From assembly GCA_942490645.1 (NCBI GenBank), contig CALNXN010000010.1:310001-374000 (forward strand): a DNA stretch of 64,000 nt, read 5' to 3'. Position 1 is the stretch's first letter; every line of letters begins with the position of its first letter. Under the pieces are notes generated by a model. The model was not told the origin of the DNA. It searched no databases and saw only the letters and a list, made by a program, of their open reading frames with translations. Made by a program: the position numbers and the translations under genes. This DNA is from CALNXN01 sp942490645 (GTDB lineage: Bacteria > Pseudomonadota > Alphaproteobacteria > Rhodobacterales > Rhodobacteraceae). This document shows, piece by piece, positions 54,645 to 63,407 of the stretch.

Positions 54645-56735
54645 CTAACCCACTGAAAGTAAACGGATCGCTTCGTCCTGCCGCATGATCCATAACAGCA
54701 AGCGCGCGGCCTTGCCCCGCTCGGTGGACAGCTCTGGGTCATCTGCCAACAACCGCCGCGCGTCCGATTGGGCAACTTTCATCAATGCAGCCTGCCGCTC
54801 CAGATCGGCAATGCGAAAGCGCGGCACACCGGACTGCGCAGTGCCGATCAGGTCACCCGCGCCACGCATGCGCAGGTCTGTGTCGGCAATGGCAAACCCG
54901 TCTTCGGTCTCGCGCAGCACTTCAAGACGCTGACGCCCGCTCTCGGACAAGGGCGACTGATAGAGCAGCAAACAGGTGGAGGCCGCATCCCCCCGACCGA
55001 CACGGCCGCGCAGCTGGTGCAATTGCGCCAGACCGAACGTTTCCGCCCGCTCAATCACCATGATTGTCGCATTGGGCACATTCACCCCAACCTCAATGAC
55101 CGTGGTGGCGACGAGAACCTTCAGTTCACCGGACTGAAACCGCGCCATTGCGTCGTCTTTTTCGGCAGCGGGCATCTGACCATGGACCAATCCCACGGTG
55201 TTTTCGCCCAAAGTCGCCCGTAGGTGTTTGAAACGTTCTTCGGCGGCCGTCAGGTCGACGACTTCGCTTTCCTCCACCAAGGGGCACACCCAATAGCACT
55301 GGCGTCCCTCGGCGATCACAGCGCGCAGGCGGGTGATGACCTCGCCCAGCCGTTCGGTGCTGACCAGCGCGGTCTTGATCGGCTTGCGGCCCGGGGGTTT
55401 TTCATCGAGCACGCTGACGTCCATGTCGCCATATTGCGCCAGCGCAAGCGACCGCGGAATGGGCGTTGCGGTCATCACGAGGACATCCGCCACCTGCCCT
55501 TTACGCCCAAGCTCCAACCGTTGCCGCACACCAAAGCGATGCTGTTCGTCCACCACTGCCAGCCGCAGATCGGCAAAGGTGACATCACGCTGAAACACCG
55601 CATGGGTGCCGACCAGAATTTGAATATCGCCATTGGCAAGTGCTGCCAGTTTCGCGCGCCGTTCGCCAGCTTTATCCCGCCCGGTCAGGATTTCGAGCAC
55701 GACACCGGCTTCTTCCGCCAAAGGCTGCAATCCTTCCAGGTGTTGCCGCGCGAGGATTTCCGTAGGGGCCATCAACACGCCCTGCCCGCCTGCTTCGACC
55801 GCACGCAACAGTGCCATGAACGCAACAAGCGTCTTTCCGGACCCCACATCGCCTTGCAACAAGCGGTTCATCCGCACTGGCAGGCCCATATCAGAGTTGA
55901 TTTCCTGAATCGCACGCCGCTGCGCGCCTGTCGCTGTATATGGCAAAGCCGTCAGAACCCGGGCCTGCAGATGCCCGTCACCTGTATTCGTGCGGCCTTT
56001 GATCTTGCGCTCGCGTCGGCGCGCCAAAGCAAGCGTCATCTGATGGGCCATCATTTCATCATAGGCCAAACGCTCGCGGGCGGGTGCCGTCATTGCGAGA
56101 TCACTTTGCCCGGCAGGCGCATGTGCGGCATGCAGCGCATCCACAAAATTCGGCCAACCCTTTGCGTATTTTTGTGCCGGATCGATCCATTCACCCAGCG
56201 GGGGCACGCGTGTCAGCGCAGCGGTTGCGGCCTTGTGCATCAGCTTTTGCGACACCCCCGCAGTCAACGGATAAACCGGTTCAAACGCGGGGATGTCCTT
56301 GGCCTCGTCGACTGGCAACGCATAATCGGGGTGCACCATTTGGGCAATCCCATCGAACATCTCGACCTTGCCCGACACAACGCGCCGCGCACCCTCGGGC
56401 AGGCTTCTTTTCCAATAGTCGCCTCTGGCATGGAAAAAAACCAGTTGGAACGCGGTTTTCGCATCGGTCACATTGATGCGGTACGCACCCCCCTTGGTGC
56501 GCGGTGCTGCATGCGCGCCGATGGTGACCTCAACTGTCAAAACCGCCGGCAAAACAGCACCCTCGACGCTGTCTCGCAATTCGCGATCAATCCCGGAATG
56601 CGGGAGTGTGAACAGCAGGTCACGCGGTGTTTCGATGCGCAAAGCGCCCAGATGCTGAGCCGTTTTTGGGCCAATCCCGTCCAACGTCTCGACGCTGGCA
56701 AAAAGTGGAAAAAGGATTTCCGGACGGCTGCTCAT
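54645..56735 (-). CDS. recG: ATP-dependent DNA helicase RecG
   Basis: Branch-migration and fork-regression helicase, 696 residues. The N-terminal wedge domain is followed by Walker A GDVGSGKTLVAF near residue 295, the DEQH-type box VVDEQHRFGV near 395, TATPIPRSLALAQYGDMD, and the motif VI-like QLRGRVGRGD. Immediately upstream is ligA (four-base overlap), so the two repair genes are coupled. Confidence 0.97.
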   Translation of the reverse strand: MSSRPEILFPLFASVETLDGIGPKTAQHLGALRIETPRDLLFTLPHSGIDRELRDSVEGAVLPAVLTVEVTIGAHAAPRTKGGAYRINVTDAKTAFQLVFFHARGDYWKRSLPEGARRVVSGKVEMFDGIAQMVHPDYALPVDEAKDIPAFEPVYPLTAGVSQKLMHKAATAALTRVPPLGEWIDPAQKYAKGWPNFVDALHAAHAPAGQSDLAMTAPARERLAYDEMMAHQMTLALARRRERKIKGRTNTGDGHLQARVLTALPYTATGAQRRAIQEINSDMGLPVRMNRLLQGDVGSGKTLVAFMALLRAVEAGGQGVLMAPTEILARQHLEGLQPLAEEAGVVLEILTGRDKAGERRAKLAALANGDIQILVGTHAVFQRDVTFADLRLAVVDEQHRFGVRQRLELGRKGQVADVLVMTATPIPRSLALAQYGDMDVSVLDEKPPGRKPIKTALVSTERLGEVITRLRAVIAEGRQCYWVCPLVEESEVVDLTAAEERFKHLRATLGENTVGLVHGQMPAAEKDDAMARFQSGELKVLVATTVIEVGVNVPNATIMVIERAETFGLAQLHQLRGRVGRGDAASTCLLLYQSPLSESGRQRLEVLRETEDGFAIADTDLRMRGAGDLIGTAQSGVPRFRIADLERQAALMKVAQSDARRLLADDPELSTERGKAARLLLWIMRQDEAIRLLSVG

Positions 56736-58852
56736 GCCCCTGCAATCAACGCCAGCCAGCCGTCCTCGTCCAGCGTTTCAACGCCTAGATCAGCGGCTTT
56801 CTTGGCTTTCGACCCGGCGCCCGGCCCCGCCACCAGAATATCCGTCTTCGCAGAGACCGACCCCGACACTTTGGCACCCAGCCGCTCCGCGCGGGCCTTC
56901 GCCTCGGCGCGCGTCATCTTTTCCAGCGTGCCGGTAAAGACGACTGTTTTTCCAGCAACCGGGCTGCCGCTGGTGTCGGGGCGGTGCACGGTTTGCACAT
57001 CCAACTGCTCCAAAAGCCGCAGTATGGAGCCGCGTTCGGCGTCCTGATTCAACGTGCTGACCAGAGACGTCGCCATAACCGCCCCCACCCCGTCAATATC
57101 AATCAAGTCATCCCATGCGGGCCCATCAAGACCGGCGGCTTCCTGCATGGCCGAATCAAACCTGTCCCATGAGGAATAGTGCAAAGCAATCAGGTTTGAA
57201 GCCGCTTCGCCGACGTGGCGTATGCCAAGCGCGAATATCAAACGATCTAGCGGAATTCGGCGTTTTTCATCAATCGCATCAAACAGGTTGGCGGCAGATT
57301 TCTCACCCCACCCCTCGCGGTTCTTGAGCTGCTGCAACCCCGTGCCAAAACGGTCGCGCAGGGTGAAAATATCCGCAGGTTCGCGGATCCATTCGTCTGC
57401 ATAAAACTGTTCGACCTGCTTGGCGCCCAATCCTTCAATATCAAACGCGGCGCGCGACACGAAGTGCTTGAGCTTCTCAACAGCTTGCGCCGGACAGATC
57501 AAACCGCCGGTGCATCGGCGCACGGCGTCGGTGTCTTCGCGGATGGCAGCACTGCCGCACTCAGGGCAAACCGTAGGAAAACTGAACGGTTTGGCGTCGG
57601 CGGGACGTTTGGACAGGTCCACATCAGCGACTTTGGGAATCACATCGCCAGCGCGATAAACTTGGACCCAATCGCCGACACGGATGTCTTTGCCGTCGCG
57701 AATCGTCCCGCCGGTGTTGTCACGCCCGGCGATGTAGTCTTCGTTGTGCAGGGTCGCGTTTGAAACAACCACACCGCCCACGGTCACCGGAGCCAGCCGC
57801 GCCACCGGGGACAACGCCCCCGTGCGACCGACTTGAATGTCGATCGCCTCAAGGCGCGTCCACGCCAATTCAGCCGGAAATTTATGCGCTATGGCCCAAC
57901 GCGGTGTGGTTGAGCGGAACCCCAGGCGCTCCTGAAGTGACAGATCATCCACCTTGTAGACAACGCCGTCGATATCGTAGCCAAGTGTCGCGCGCTGCGC
58001 TTCGATGGCCTTGTAATGTGCCAGCAACGCAGACGGGCTTTTGCAAAGCGTGGTCAAAGGATTGGTTTGAAACCCCATGTCTGCAAGGCGTTGAATGGAC
58101 CCCATTTGCGTTGCAGCCAAAGGCGCGGAAACCTCTCCCCATGCATAGGCGAAAAACGCCAACGGTCGCGACCGCGTAATTTCGGGGTCCAACTGTCGCA
58201 GCGAGCCTGCAGCGGCATTGCGCGGATTGGCGAAGGCTTTGCCAAAGGTGGCGGCATGCCGTTTGTTCAACGCCGCAAAGTCTGCGTGGCTCATGTAAAC
58301 TTCGCCGCGCACTTCAAGAACGTCCGGTGCGCCTGAAATCGATTGTGGCAGCGATGCAATCGTTCGTGCATTCGCGGTGACATTTTCGCCTACCGCGCCA
58401 TCGCCGCGTGTCGCCGCGTAGACCAGTTCGCCCCCCTCATAGCGCAATGAAAGGGACAAGCCGTCGATTTTGGGTTCTGCCGTATAGGCCAGCGGCGCAT
58501 CCTGACCCAGACCGAGATACCTGCGAATGCGCCCATCGAACTCTTCCACATCCGCATCATCAAAAGCATTGGCCAAAGACAACATCGCCACGCGGTGGGT
58601 GATCTTGGAGAACCCTTCCGACACCGGCGCTCCAACCTGCTCAGTTGGGCTGTCGTCACGCTTAAGGTGGGGAAATTTTTTTTCTATCCGCAGGTTGCGG
58701 TGCTTCAGCGCATCGAACTCCGCGTCCGATATGTTTGGGGCATCATGCGTGTAATATGCCGCGTTCGCCTGCGCGATCAGCTTGGCCAGGCGCGCAAGCT
58801 CGTCACGTGCCTCGAATTCTTCCATATCTTCGATGTCATTCAGAGACGCCAA
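56732..58852 (-). CDS. ligA: NAD-dependent DNA ligase
   Basis: Seals nicks during replication and repair; 706 residues. The adenylated lysine lies in AEPKIDGLSLSLRY near residue 123. The OB domain, a zinc finger (CPECGSAA ... CPAQAVEKL), helix-hairpin-helix repeats and a C-terminal BRCT domain (VAGKTVVFTGTLEKM) follow in order. The stop overlaps the recG start. Confidence 0.97.
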   Translation of the reverse strand: MASLNDIEDMEEFEARDELARLAKLIAQANAAYYTHDAPNISDAEFDALKHRNLRIEKKFPHLKRDDSPTEQVGAPVSEGFSKITHRVAMLSLANAFDDADVEEFDGRIRRYLGLGQDAPLAYTAEPKIDGLSLSLRYEGGELVYAATRGDGAVGENVTANARTIASLPQSISGAPDVLEVRGEVYMSHADFAALNKRHAATFGKAFANPRNAAAGSLRQLDPEITRSRPLAFFAYAWGEVSAPLAATQMGSIQRLADMGFQTNPLTTLCKSPSALLAHYKAIEAQRATLGYDIDGVVYKVDDLSLQERLGFRSTTPRWAIAHKFPAELAWTRLEAIDIQVGRTGALSPVARLAPVTVGGVVVSNATLHNEDYIAGRDNTGGTIRDGKDIRVGDWVQVYRAGDVIPKVADVDLSKRPADAKPFSFPTVCPECGSAAIREDTDAVRRCTGGLICPAQAVEKLKHFVSRAAFDIEGLGAKQVEQFYADEWIREPADIFTLRDRFGTGLQQLKNREGWGEKSAANLFDAIDEKRRIPLDRLIFALGIRHVGEAASNLIALHYSSWDRFDSAMQEAAGLDGPAWDDLIDIDGVGAVMATSLVSTLNQDAERGSILRLLEQLDVQTVHRPDTSGSPVAGKTVVFTGTLEKMTRAEAKARAERLGAKVSGSVSAKTDILVAGPGAGSKAKKAADLGVETLDEDGWLALIAGA

Positions 58853-58998
58853 GACCTGCCCCTTCCAACCGCCTGAAACTTAGATAGGCGGCAGAATTCG
58901 GCAGGTCCAGCGGATTTGCACAACAATAGCGCAGCTTTGGATCGTGAGTGGTTGCTCAAACAATTCTCGAGAGTGGGCTTAATCAGCTAAAACGCAGA

Positions 58999-59718
58999 TC
59001 ACGCTCCGATGGCGAGAGGCTGTGGATCGTTCATCTGATCAGGCTCCGGGTCACGCAACACATAGCCACGCCCCCAAACTGTCTCAATGTAGTTTTCCCC
59101 GCCGGTCGCAGTGCTGAGTTTCTTGCGAAGTTTACAAATGAACACGTCTATAATTTTCAGTTCCGGCTCGTCCATACCCCCGTAAAGGTGGTTGAGGAAC
59201 ATTTCCTTGGTCAGTGTCGTGCCCTTACGCAGCGACAGCAACTCCAGCATTTGGTATTCCTTGCCCGTCAAATGCACCGACTTGTTGTCCACGCTGACGG
59301 TCTTCGCATCAAGATTGACGGAGATCTGACCAGTGTTGATCACAGACTGGGAATGGCCTTTGGAGCGGCGAATGATTGCGTGTATGCGCGCCACCAACTC
59401 TTCGCGATGAAACGGTTTGGTCAGGTAGTCATCCGCCCCGAACCCAAAGCCCTTGATCTTGTTTTCCGTGTCATCGGCACCAGACAATATCAGAATAGGT
59501 GTCTCGATCCGGGACAACCGCAACTGTCTGAGCACCTCATGCCCATTCATGTCGGGCAGGTCGAGATCAAGAAGGATCAGGTCATAGTCGTAAAGCTTGG
59601 CCAGATCGATCCCTTCCTCTCCCAAATCCGTGGCGTAAACGTTCAAGTTCGCATGGGTCAGCATCAATTCGATGCTTTTCGAGGTCGTTGGGTCGTCTTC
59701 TACAAGCAATACACGCAT
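58999..59718 (-). CDS. ctrA: Cell-cycle response regulator CtrA
   Basis: OmpR-type master regulator of cell cycle, motility and gene transfer agent genes in alphaproteobacteria. Length 239 residues. Receiver phosphoacceptor D51 (LLDLDLPDMNGH); winged-helix DNA-binding domain with KEYQMLELLSLRKGTTLTKE and DVFICKLRKKLS, ending near VWGRGYVLRDPE. In Rhodobacterales it is usually non-essential and controls flagella and GTA. It is followed by ligA and preceded by a region with CtrA-like sites shared with sciP. Confidence 0.97.
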   Translation of the reverse strand: MRVLLVEDDPTTSKSIELMLTHANLNVYATDLGEEGIDLAKLYDYDLILLDLDLPDMNGHEVLRQLRLSRIETPILILSGADDTENKIKGFGFGADDYLTKPFHREELVARIHAIIRRSKGHSQSVINTGQISVNLDAKTVSVDNKSVHLTGKEYQMLELLSLRKGTTLTKEMFLNHLYGGMDEPELKIIDVFICKLRKKLSTATGGENYIETVWGRGYVLRDPEPDQMNDPQPLAIGA

Positions 59719-59748
59719 AGCAATCTCCGAAGGGGAAGTTCATTTGAC

Positions 59749-59788
59749 TTAAATTAACCGTGACCAAAAAAGGTTAACTACACGTTAC
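59749..59788. promoter_or_regulatory. Candidate CtrA binding sites between ctrA and sciP
   Basis: TTAACCGT at 59754-59761 matches the CtrA half-site TTAACCAT in seven of eight bases, and TTAA-N7-TTAC at 59774-59788 matches the full site TTAA-N7-TTAA with one mismatch. Another TTAA is at 59749. Placed 30-70 bases before the ctrA start, they suggest autoregulation. No GANTC methylation site was seen in this gap. Confidence 0.45.
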
Positions 59789-59815
59789 TGGCCTGTCTTT
59801 TGTTACCAGATCAAC

Positions 59816-60094
59816 CTAAAGTTGTCTATATTTTTGTACAGCTGTGGCTTTTAAAGCCTCCTCTCCGTGCTCGGACACGGCCCGCACCCATTCGAGAAAC
59901 TCTTCTTCGCTGATTTGATAGCGTTGCAGTGCATCATCCTGCGAAATGAGCCCATAAGCGACCCCCCGCACCACCGACGCCTTGCGCGACGCCACCCAAC
60001 GCCTTGTTTTTGCTGATGGAAGATCGGCATGCGTCATCACGCTGCCGTCCTCCAAGGTTACCGCACGCGGCCCATCCACCTTTTTCAAGTACAT
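59816..60094 (-). CDS. sciP: CtrA inhibitor SciP (DUF1153)
   Basis: A 92-residue helix-turn-helix protein; in Caulobacter it binds CtrA and DNA and blocks CtrA-activated promoters in G1. It starts MYLKKVDGPRAVTLEDGS and has the conserved ARTRRWVASRK-like TRRWVASRKASVVRGVAYGL and YQISEEEFLEWVRAV helices. ATG 60094 fits the family N-terminus; ATG 60103 adds three residues. It lies just upstream of ctrA on the same strand, an arrangement that makes joint control possible. Confidence 0.92.
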   Translation of the reverse strand: MYLKKVDGPRAVTLEDGSVMTHADLPSAKTRRWVASRKASVVRGVAYGLISQDDALQRYQISEEEFLEWVRAVSEHGEEALKATAVQKYRQL

Positions 60095-60166
60095 CACACT
60101 CATCCGTCACATTTTTACGTAGCAACAGATTGACCAATCGCCCTTAAAGACCGATGAAGCCGCCTC

Positions 60167-60194
60167 TTGAGAGTAATTAGGATTTTCCTATATT
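60167..60194 (+). promoter_or_regulatory. Sigma70-like promoter of mnmA
   Basis: TTGAGA (60167-60172), a 16-base spacer and TATATT (60189-60194), 28 bases before the mnmA start codon. The match is good and the distance is suitable. Confidence 0.55.
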
Positions 60195-60221
60195 GCAGCG
60201 TATCACCCCCGGAGCACGCAC

Positions 60222-61364
60222 ATGTCATTCGATCAGTCGCCCCCACTGAACTCGCTCGGCTTTCCCAAAGCACCAGGCGATACCCGCGTCGTCGTCGCAA
60301 TGTCGGGCGGCGTCGACAGTTCTGTCGTTGCCGCAATGCTGGCCGAAGAGGGCTACGATGTGGTGGGCGTGACCTTGCAGCTTTATGATCACGGCGCCGC
60401 ACTGGCCAAAAAAGGCGCGTGCTGCGCAGGTCTCGATATTCATGACGCACGCCGGGTCGCCGAAACAATGGGGTTTCCCCACTATGTACTGGATTATGAA
60501 AACATTTTCCGCGATGCCGTGATCGATGAATTTGCTGACAGCTATCTCGGCGGGGCAACACCGGTACCGTGCATCCGCTGCAACGAGCGCGTGAAATTCA
60601 AAGACCTTCTGGAAACAGCCAAGGATCTGGAGGCCGACTGCATGGCAACCGGCCACTACATCCAGCGCAAAATGGGTGTGTCGGGACCAGAACTCCATTC
60701 CGCTGCTGATGCTGCCCGCGATCAAAGCTATTTTCTGTTTTCGACCACCCCCGAGCAATTGGAGTACCTTCGCTTTCCGCTCGGACATTTACCGTCGAAA
60801 TCCGAGACCCGCGCCCTGGCGTCCAAATACGGGCTGGTCGTAGCAGACAAACCCGACAGTCAGGACATCTGCTTTGTCCCGAACGGCGATTACGCCTCGG
60901 TGATTCGCAAATTACGCCCCGAAGCCGCGGCTCCGGGCGACATCGTCGACACCCAAGGGCGCGTGCTGGCCCAACATGACGGTGTGATCAACTACACCAT
61001 CGGGCAACGTCGCGGTCTTGGCATCGGCGGCTTGGCAGACCCTCTGTACGTCATCAAGCTGGACCCTGACACGCGTCAGGTCATCGTCGGGCCCAAATCC
61101 ATGCTGGCCACGCGGACGGTACCGGTGCGCGAAATCAATTGGCTGGGCGACGCGCCACTCTCAAGCCGCTCGGAATGGCACCTTTCGGTCAAGGTCCGCT
61201 CCACGCGTCCCCCAACAGACGCCATCATCCGCCCCATAAGCGAAACCGAAGCCACCGTGGAACTCACCTCCCCCGAAGAGGGCGTCTCTCCCGGTCAGGC
61301 CTGCGTTTTCTACGACCCCGACAGCAGCCGCATCTACGGGGGCGGCTGGATCCACAAAGGCTGA
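60222..61364 (+). CDS. mnmA: tRNA 2-thiouridylase MnmA
   Basis: Adds sulfur to U34 of tRNA Lys, Glu and Gln. Length 380 residues. The ATP-pyrophosphatase loop MSGGVDSSVVAA is near residue 27; the nucleophile cysteine is in PCIRCNERVKF near 117 and the second active cysteine in DSQDICFVPNG near 222. Its promoter is just upstream. It converges with lpxB, with a hairpin between them. Confidence 0.96.
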   Translation: MSFDQSPPLNSLGFPKAPGDTRVVVAMSGGVDSSVVAAMLAEEGYDVVGVTLQLYDHGAALAKKGACCAGLDIHDARRVAETMGFPHYVLDYENIFRDAVIDEFADSYLGGATPVPCIRCNERVKFKDLLETAKDLEADCMATGHYIQRKMGVSGPELHSAADAARDQSYFLFSTTPEQLEYLRFPLGHLPSKSETRALASKYGLVVADKPDSQDICFVPNGDYASVIRKLRPEAAAPGDIVDTQGRVLAQHDGVINYTIGQRRGLGIGGLADPLYVIKLDPDTRQVIVGPKSMLATRTVPVREINWLGDAPLSSRSEWHLSVKVRSTRPPTDAIIRPISETEATVELTSPEEGVSPGQACVFYDPDSSRIYGGGWIHKG

Positions 61365-61367
61365 ATC

Positions 61368-61408
61368 GCCACTTCCAAATGGTGCTGAAATACCTCCGCC
61401 GGAGGTAA
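61368..61408 (-). repeat. Dispersed intergenic repeat, copy C
   Basis: On the minus strand: TACCTCCGGCGGAGGTATTT, six other bases, then CATTTGGAAGTG; nearly identical to the copy near 40798. The core is a near-perfect palindrome (TACCTCCG-C-CGGAGGTA on the plus strand). Confidence 0.55.
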
Positions 61409-61411
61409 AGC

Positions 61412-61433
61412 GCCTGTCCCGGATGGGACAGGC
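61412..61433. terminator. Perfect hairpin between mnmA and lpxB
   Basis: GCCTGTCCC-GGAT-GGGACAGGC, a nine-base perfect stem with a four-base loop. There is no T tract, so it may act as a bidirectional stop or RNA 3'-end stabiliser rather than a classical terminator. Confidence 0.45.
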
Positions 61434-61458
61434 CAACATCATGTCGCGCGTCAGCGCG

Positions 61459-62619
61459 TCACTTTGGCAAACGCTCCAGAACAGCGCGTGCGGCACGCAG
61501 ACCGGGCGCCTCTCCCCCCTGCCCCAAACGGGCCATCGTCAGGGCCATCGCCTCTTGCTGCGCTTGTGGATGCGCCAGCACATCCAACACGCCCTGCGCC
61601 ACCCGCTCCGACGTGCAAGCTGGTCCCAGAAACTCTGGAACGACCCGCGTGTCAGACACAATGTTGACCAGCGTCACCGTATCGATCAGCGCCATGCGCG
61701 AGATGATCTGATGCGTGAGCCACTTCATGCGGTAGGCAATCACCATGGGCGTGCCCGCAGCCGCCAGTTCCAGCGAAACGGTTCCAGAGGCCGCCAGCGC
61801 CACATTCGCAGCCCGAAACGCGGCGCGCTTTTGGGCCGCCGCTTCAGCATGTGGCAATGCGCGTGGGTCCAGAACCAGCGGCGCTCCGGGCCAAGAGGCC
61901 ACCGCATCCTGCACCGCATTTACAACAGCGCTCGCGGCAGGCACCACAACGCGTAGATCGGGAACCTGCTCCAGCACCGGTCCAATCGTCGCGCCAAACA
62001 CGCCCGACAGGCGCGCCACCTCACCCCGGCGCGACCCCGGCAGCACCAGCATAACCGGTGCCGCGCCCAAGCCATTCGCTTGTCGAAACGCCTGTGCCTC
62101 GGCTTCGCTGGCCACCGGATCGGCCACCACCGGATGGCCAACGAAATCACATTCCATTCCATGCGCCGACATCAAAGGTGGCTCAAACGGGAAAAGCGCC
62201 AGCACATGATCGATCACCTGCGCCATCTTGGCCGCGCGCCCCGGCCGCCACGCCCAGACCGTGGGGGCGACGTAATGCACGGTACGAATGTCGCTGGCCG
62301 CTTTAACCCGGCGCGCCACACGCAGCGAAAAATCAGGGCTGTCTATGGTGATCAGCACGTCAGGTTTCTCAGCCAGCACCGCGTCCGCCGTCTGGATCAT
62401 CCGGGCCCGCAGCGCGCGATATTTGGGCAGTATCTCTGCCAACCCCATCACGCTCAACTCGTCCATCGGGAACAGGCTCTGCATGCCCTCCGCCTGCATC
62501 AGCGGCCCGCCCACGCCAAGGAACGTTACATCCGGTTTCAGGCTCTTTAACCCAGCCATCAAAGACGCGCCCAGACGATCACCCGACGGCTCGCCCGCAA
62601 CCAGAAAAACGCGCGTCAT
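61459..62619 (-). CDS. lpxB: Lipid-A-disaccharide synthase
   Basis: Joins UDP-diacylglucosamine and lipid X to form the lipid A disaccharide; 386 residues, peripheral membrane. Starts MTRVFLVAGEPSGDRLGASLM, the family signature, and has YVAPTVWAWRPGRAAKM and LVLPGSRRGEVARL. ATG 62619 overlaps the lpxI stop (ATGA) and is chosen over an upstream ATG. Order lpxA-lpxI-lpxB is an operon. Confidence 0.95.
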   Translation of the reverse strand: MTRVFLVAGEPSGDRLGASLMAGLKSLKPDVTFLGVGGPLMQAEGMQSLFPMDELSVMGLAEILPKYRALRARMIQTADAVLAEKPDVLITIDSPDFSLRVARRVKAASDIRTVHYVAPTVWAWRPGRAAKMAQVIDHVLALFPFEPPLMSAHGMECDFVGHPVVADPVASEAEAQAFRQANGLGAAPVMLVLPGSRRGEVARLSGVFGATIGPVLEQVPDLRVVVPAASAVVNAVQDAVASWPGAPLVLDPRALPHAEAAAQKRAAFRAANVALAASGTVSLELAAAGTPMVIAYRMKWLTHQIISRMALIDTVTLVNIVSDTRVVPEFLGPACTSERVAQGVLDVLAHPQAQQEAMALTMARLGQGGEAPGLRAARAVLERLPK

Positions 62620-63407
62620 GGCGACTGGCGCGACCAAAGGATCAATCCCGCCTCATTGGCGCGCGCGATTGTCTCAGCGTGGTCCAAAATGATCACCTGT
62701 CCCGCTTCCACGACCAACCCGGCCAACCCGGCCGCACGCAACGACGCCATGGTTTCGGGCCCAATCGTCGGCATATCCGCGCGCAGATCCTGACCGCGCT
62801 TGGGGCGTTTGACCAACAACGCGCGTCGCCGCGTCGGCACATCCGGCAGGCTATTCAACAGATGATCGGTACCGCCCAACGCCTCGATGCCAAGCACCTG
62901 ACCGGCCCCAACGACACAGGCCTGACCGATATCAAAACCCGCCAAGGCCTCCAGCACGGCCGCCCCACGCACTGCATCCTCACGCTGCTGGGCATCTGGA
63001 CGGGCATCGCTCAGAATGCCCGGCGGGATCAGCAGATCGGGGGCCAACTCATGTGCCCCGCGCACCCTGAACCCACGGCTTTCGAAAATTCGAATGATCG
63101 CGCGCAATGCACCGTCATCGCCAGACACCAGAGCCTTTTGCAGCGCGGGCACAAAGGGCAACGTCGCGGCGTCAATCCGCGCGGGGTCCACTTCGGGCCG
63201 CGCAATCGCACCGCACAGGCAGACCTCTTTCACACCGCGTTCTTGCAGCGTGTCCAACAGACTGCCCAGGGTCTCCAGCCGAAACACCTGATCAACGGCC
63301 AACCCATCCGGCTCCATCCCCTCCAGCGCGCAAACGAACGGCGGTTGATCCTGCTGTGCGGCCACTGCTGCCGGCAACCCCCCGCGCCCTGTGATCAGCG
63401 CCAGCAT
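62616..63407 (-). CDS. lpxI: UDP-2,3-diacylglucosamine pyrophosphatase LpxI
   Basis: Cleaves UDP-diacylglucosamine to lipid X, the role played by LpxH in gamma-proteobacteria; 263 residues. N-terminal MLALITGRGGLPAAVAA and later GAVRAAVLEALAGFDIGQACVVGAGQVLGIEALGG-type motifs (in pieces: CVVGAGQVLGIEALGG) fit the LpxI family (DUF1009). It overlaps lpxA by one base and lpxB by four. Confidence 0.93.
   Translation of the reverse strand: MLALITGRGGLPAAVAAQQDQPPFVCALEGMEPDGLAVDQVFRLETLGSLLDTLQERGVKEVCLCGAIARPEVDPARIDAATLPFVPALQKALVSGDDGALRAIIRIFESRGFRVRGAHELAPDLLIPPGILSDARPDAQQREDAVRGAAVLEALAGFDIGQACVVGAGQVLGIEALGGTDHLLNSLPDVPTRRRALLVKRPKRGQDLRADMPTIGPETMASLRAAGLAGLVVEAGQVIILDHAETIARANEAGLILWSRQSP

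Noticed and set aside
55224..57047. Long open frame (about 600 codons) opposite recG and ligA
   Set aside because: Crosses two known genes on the other strand and has shadow-like composition.
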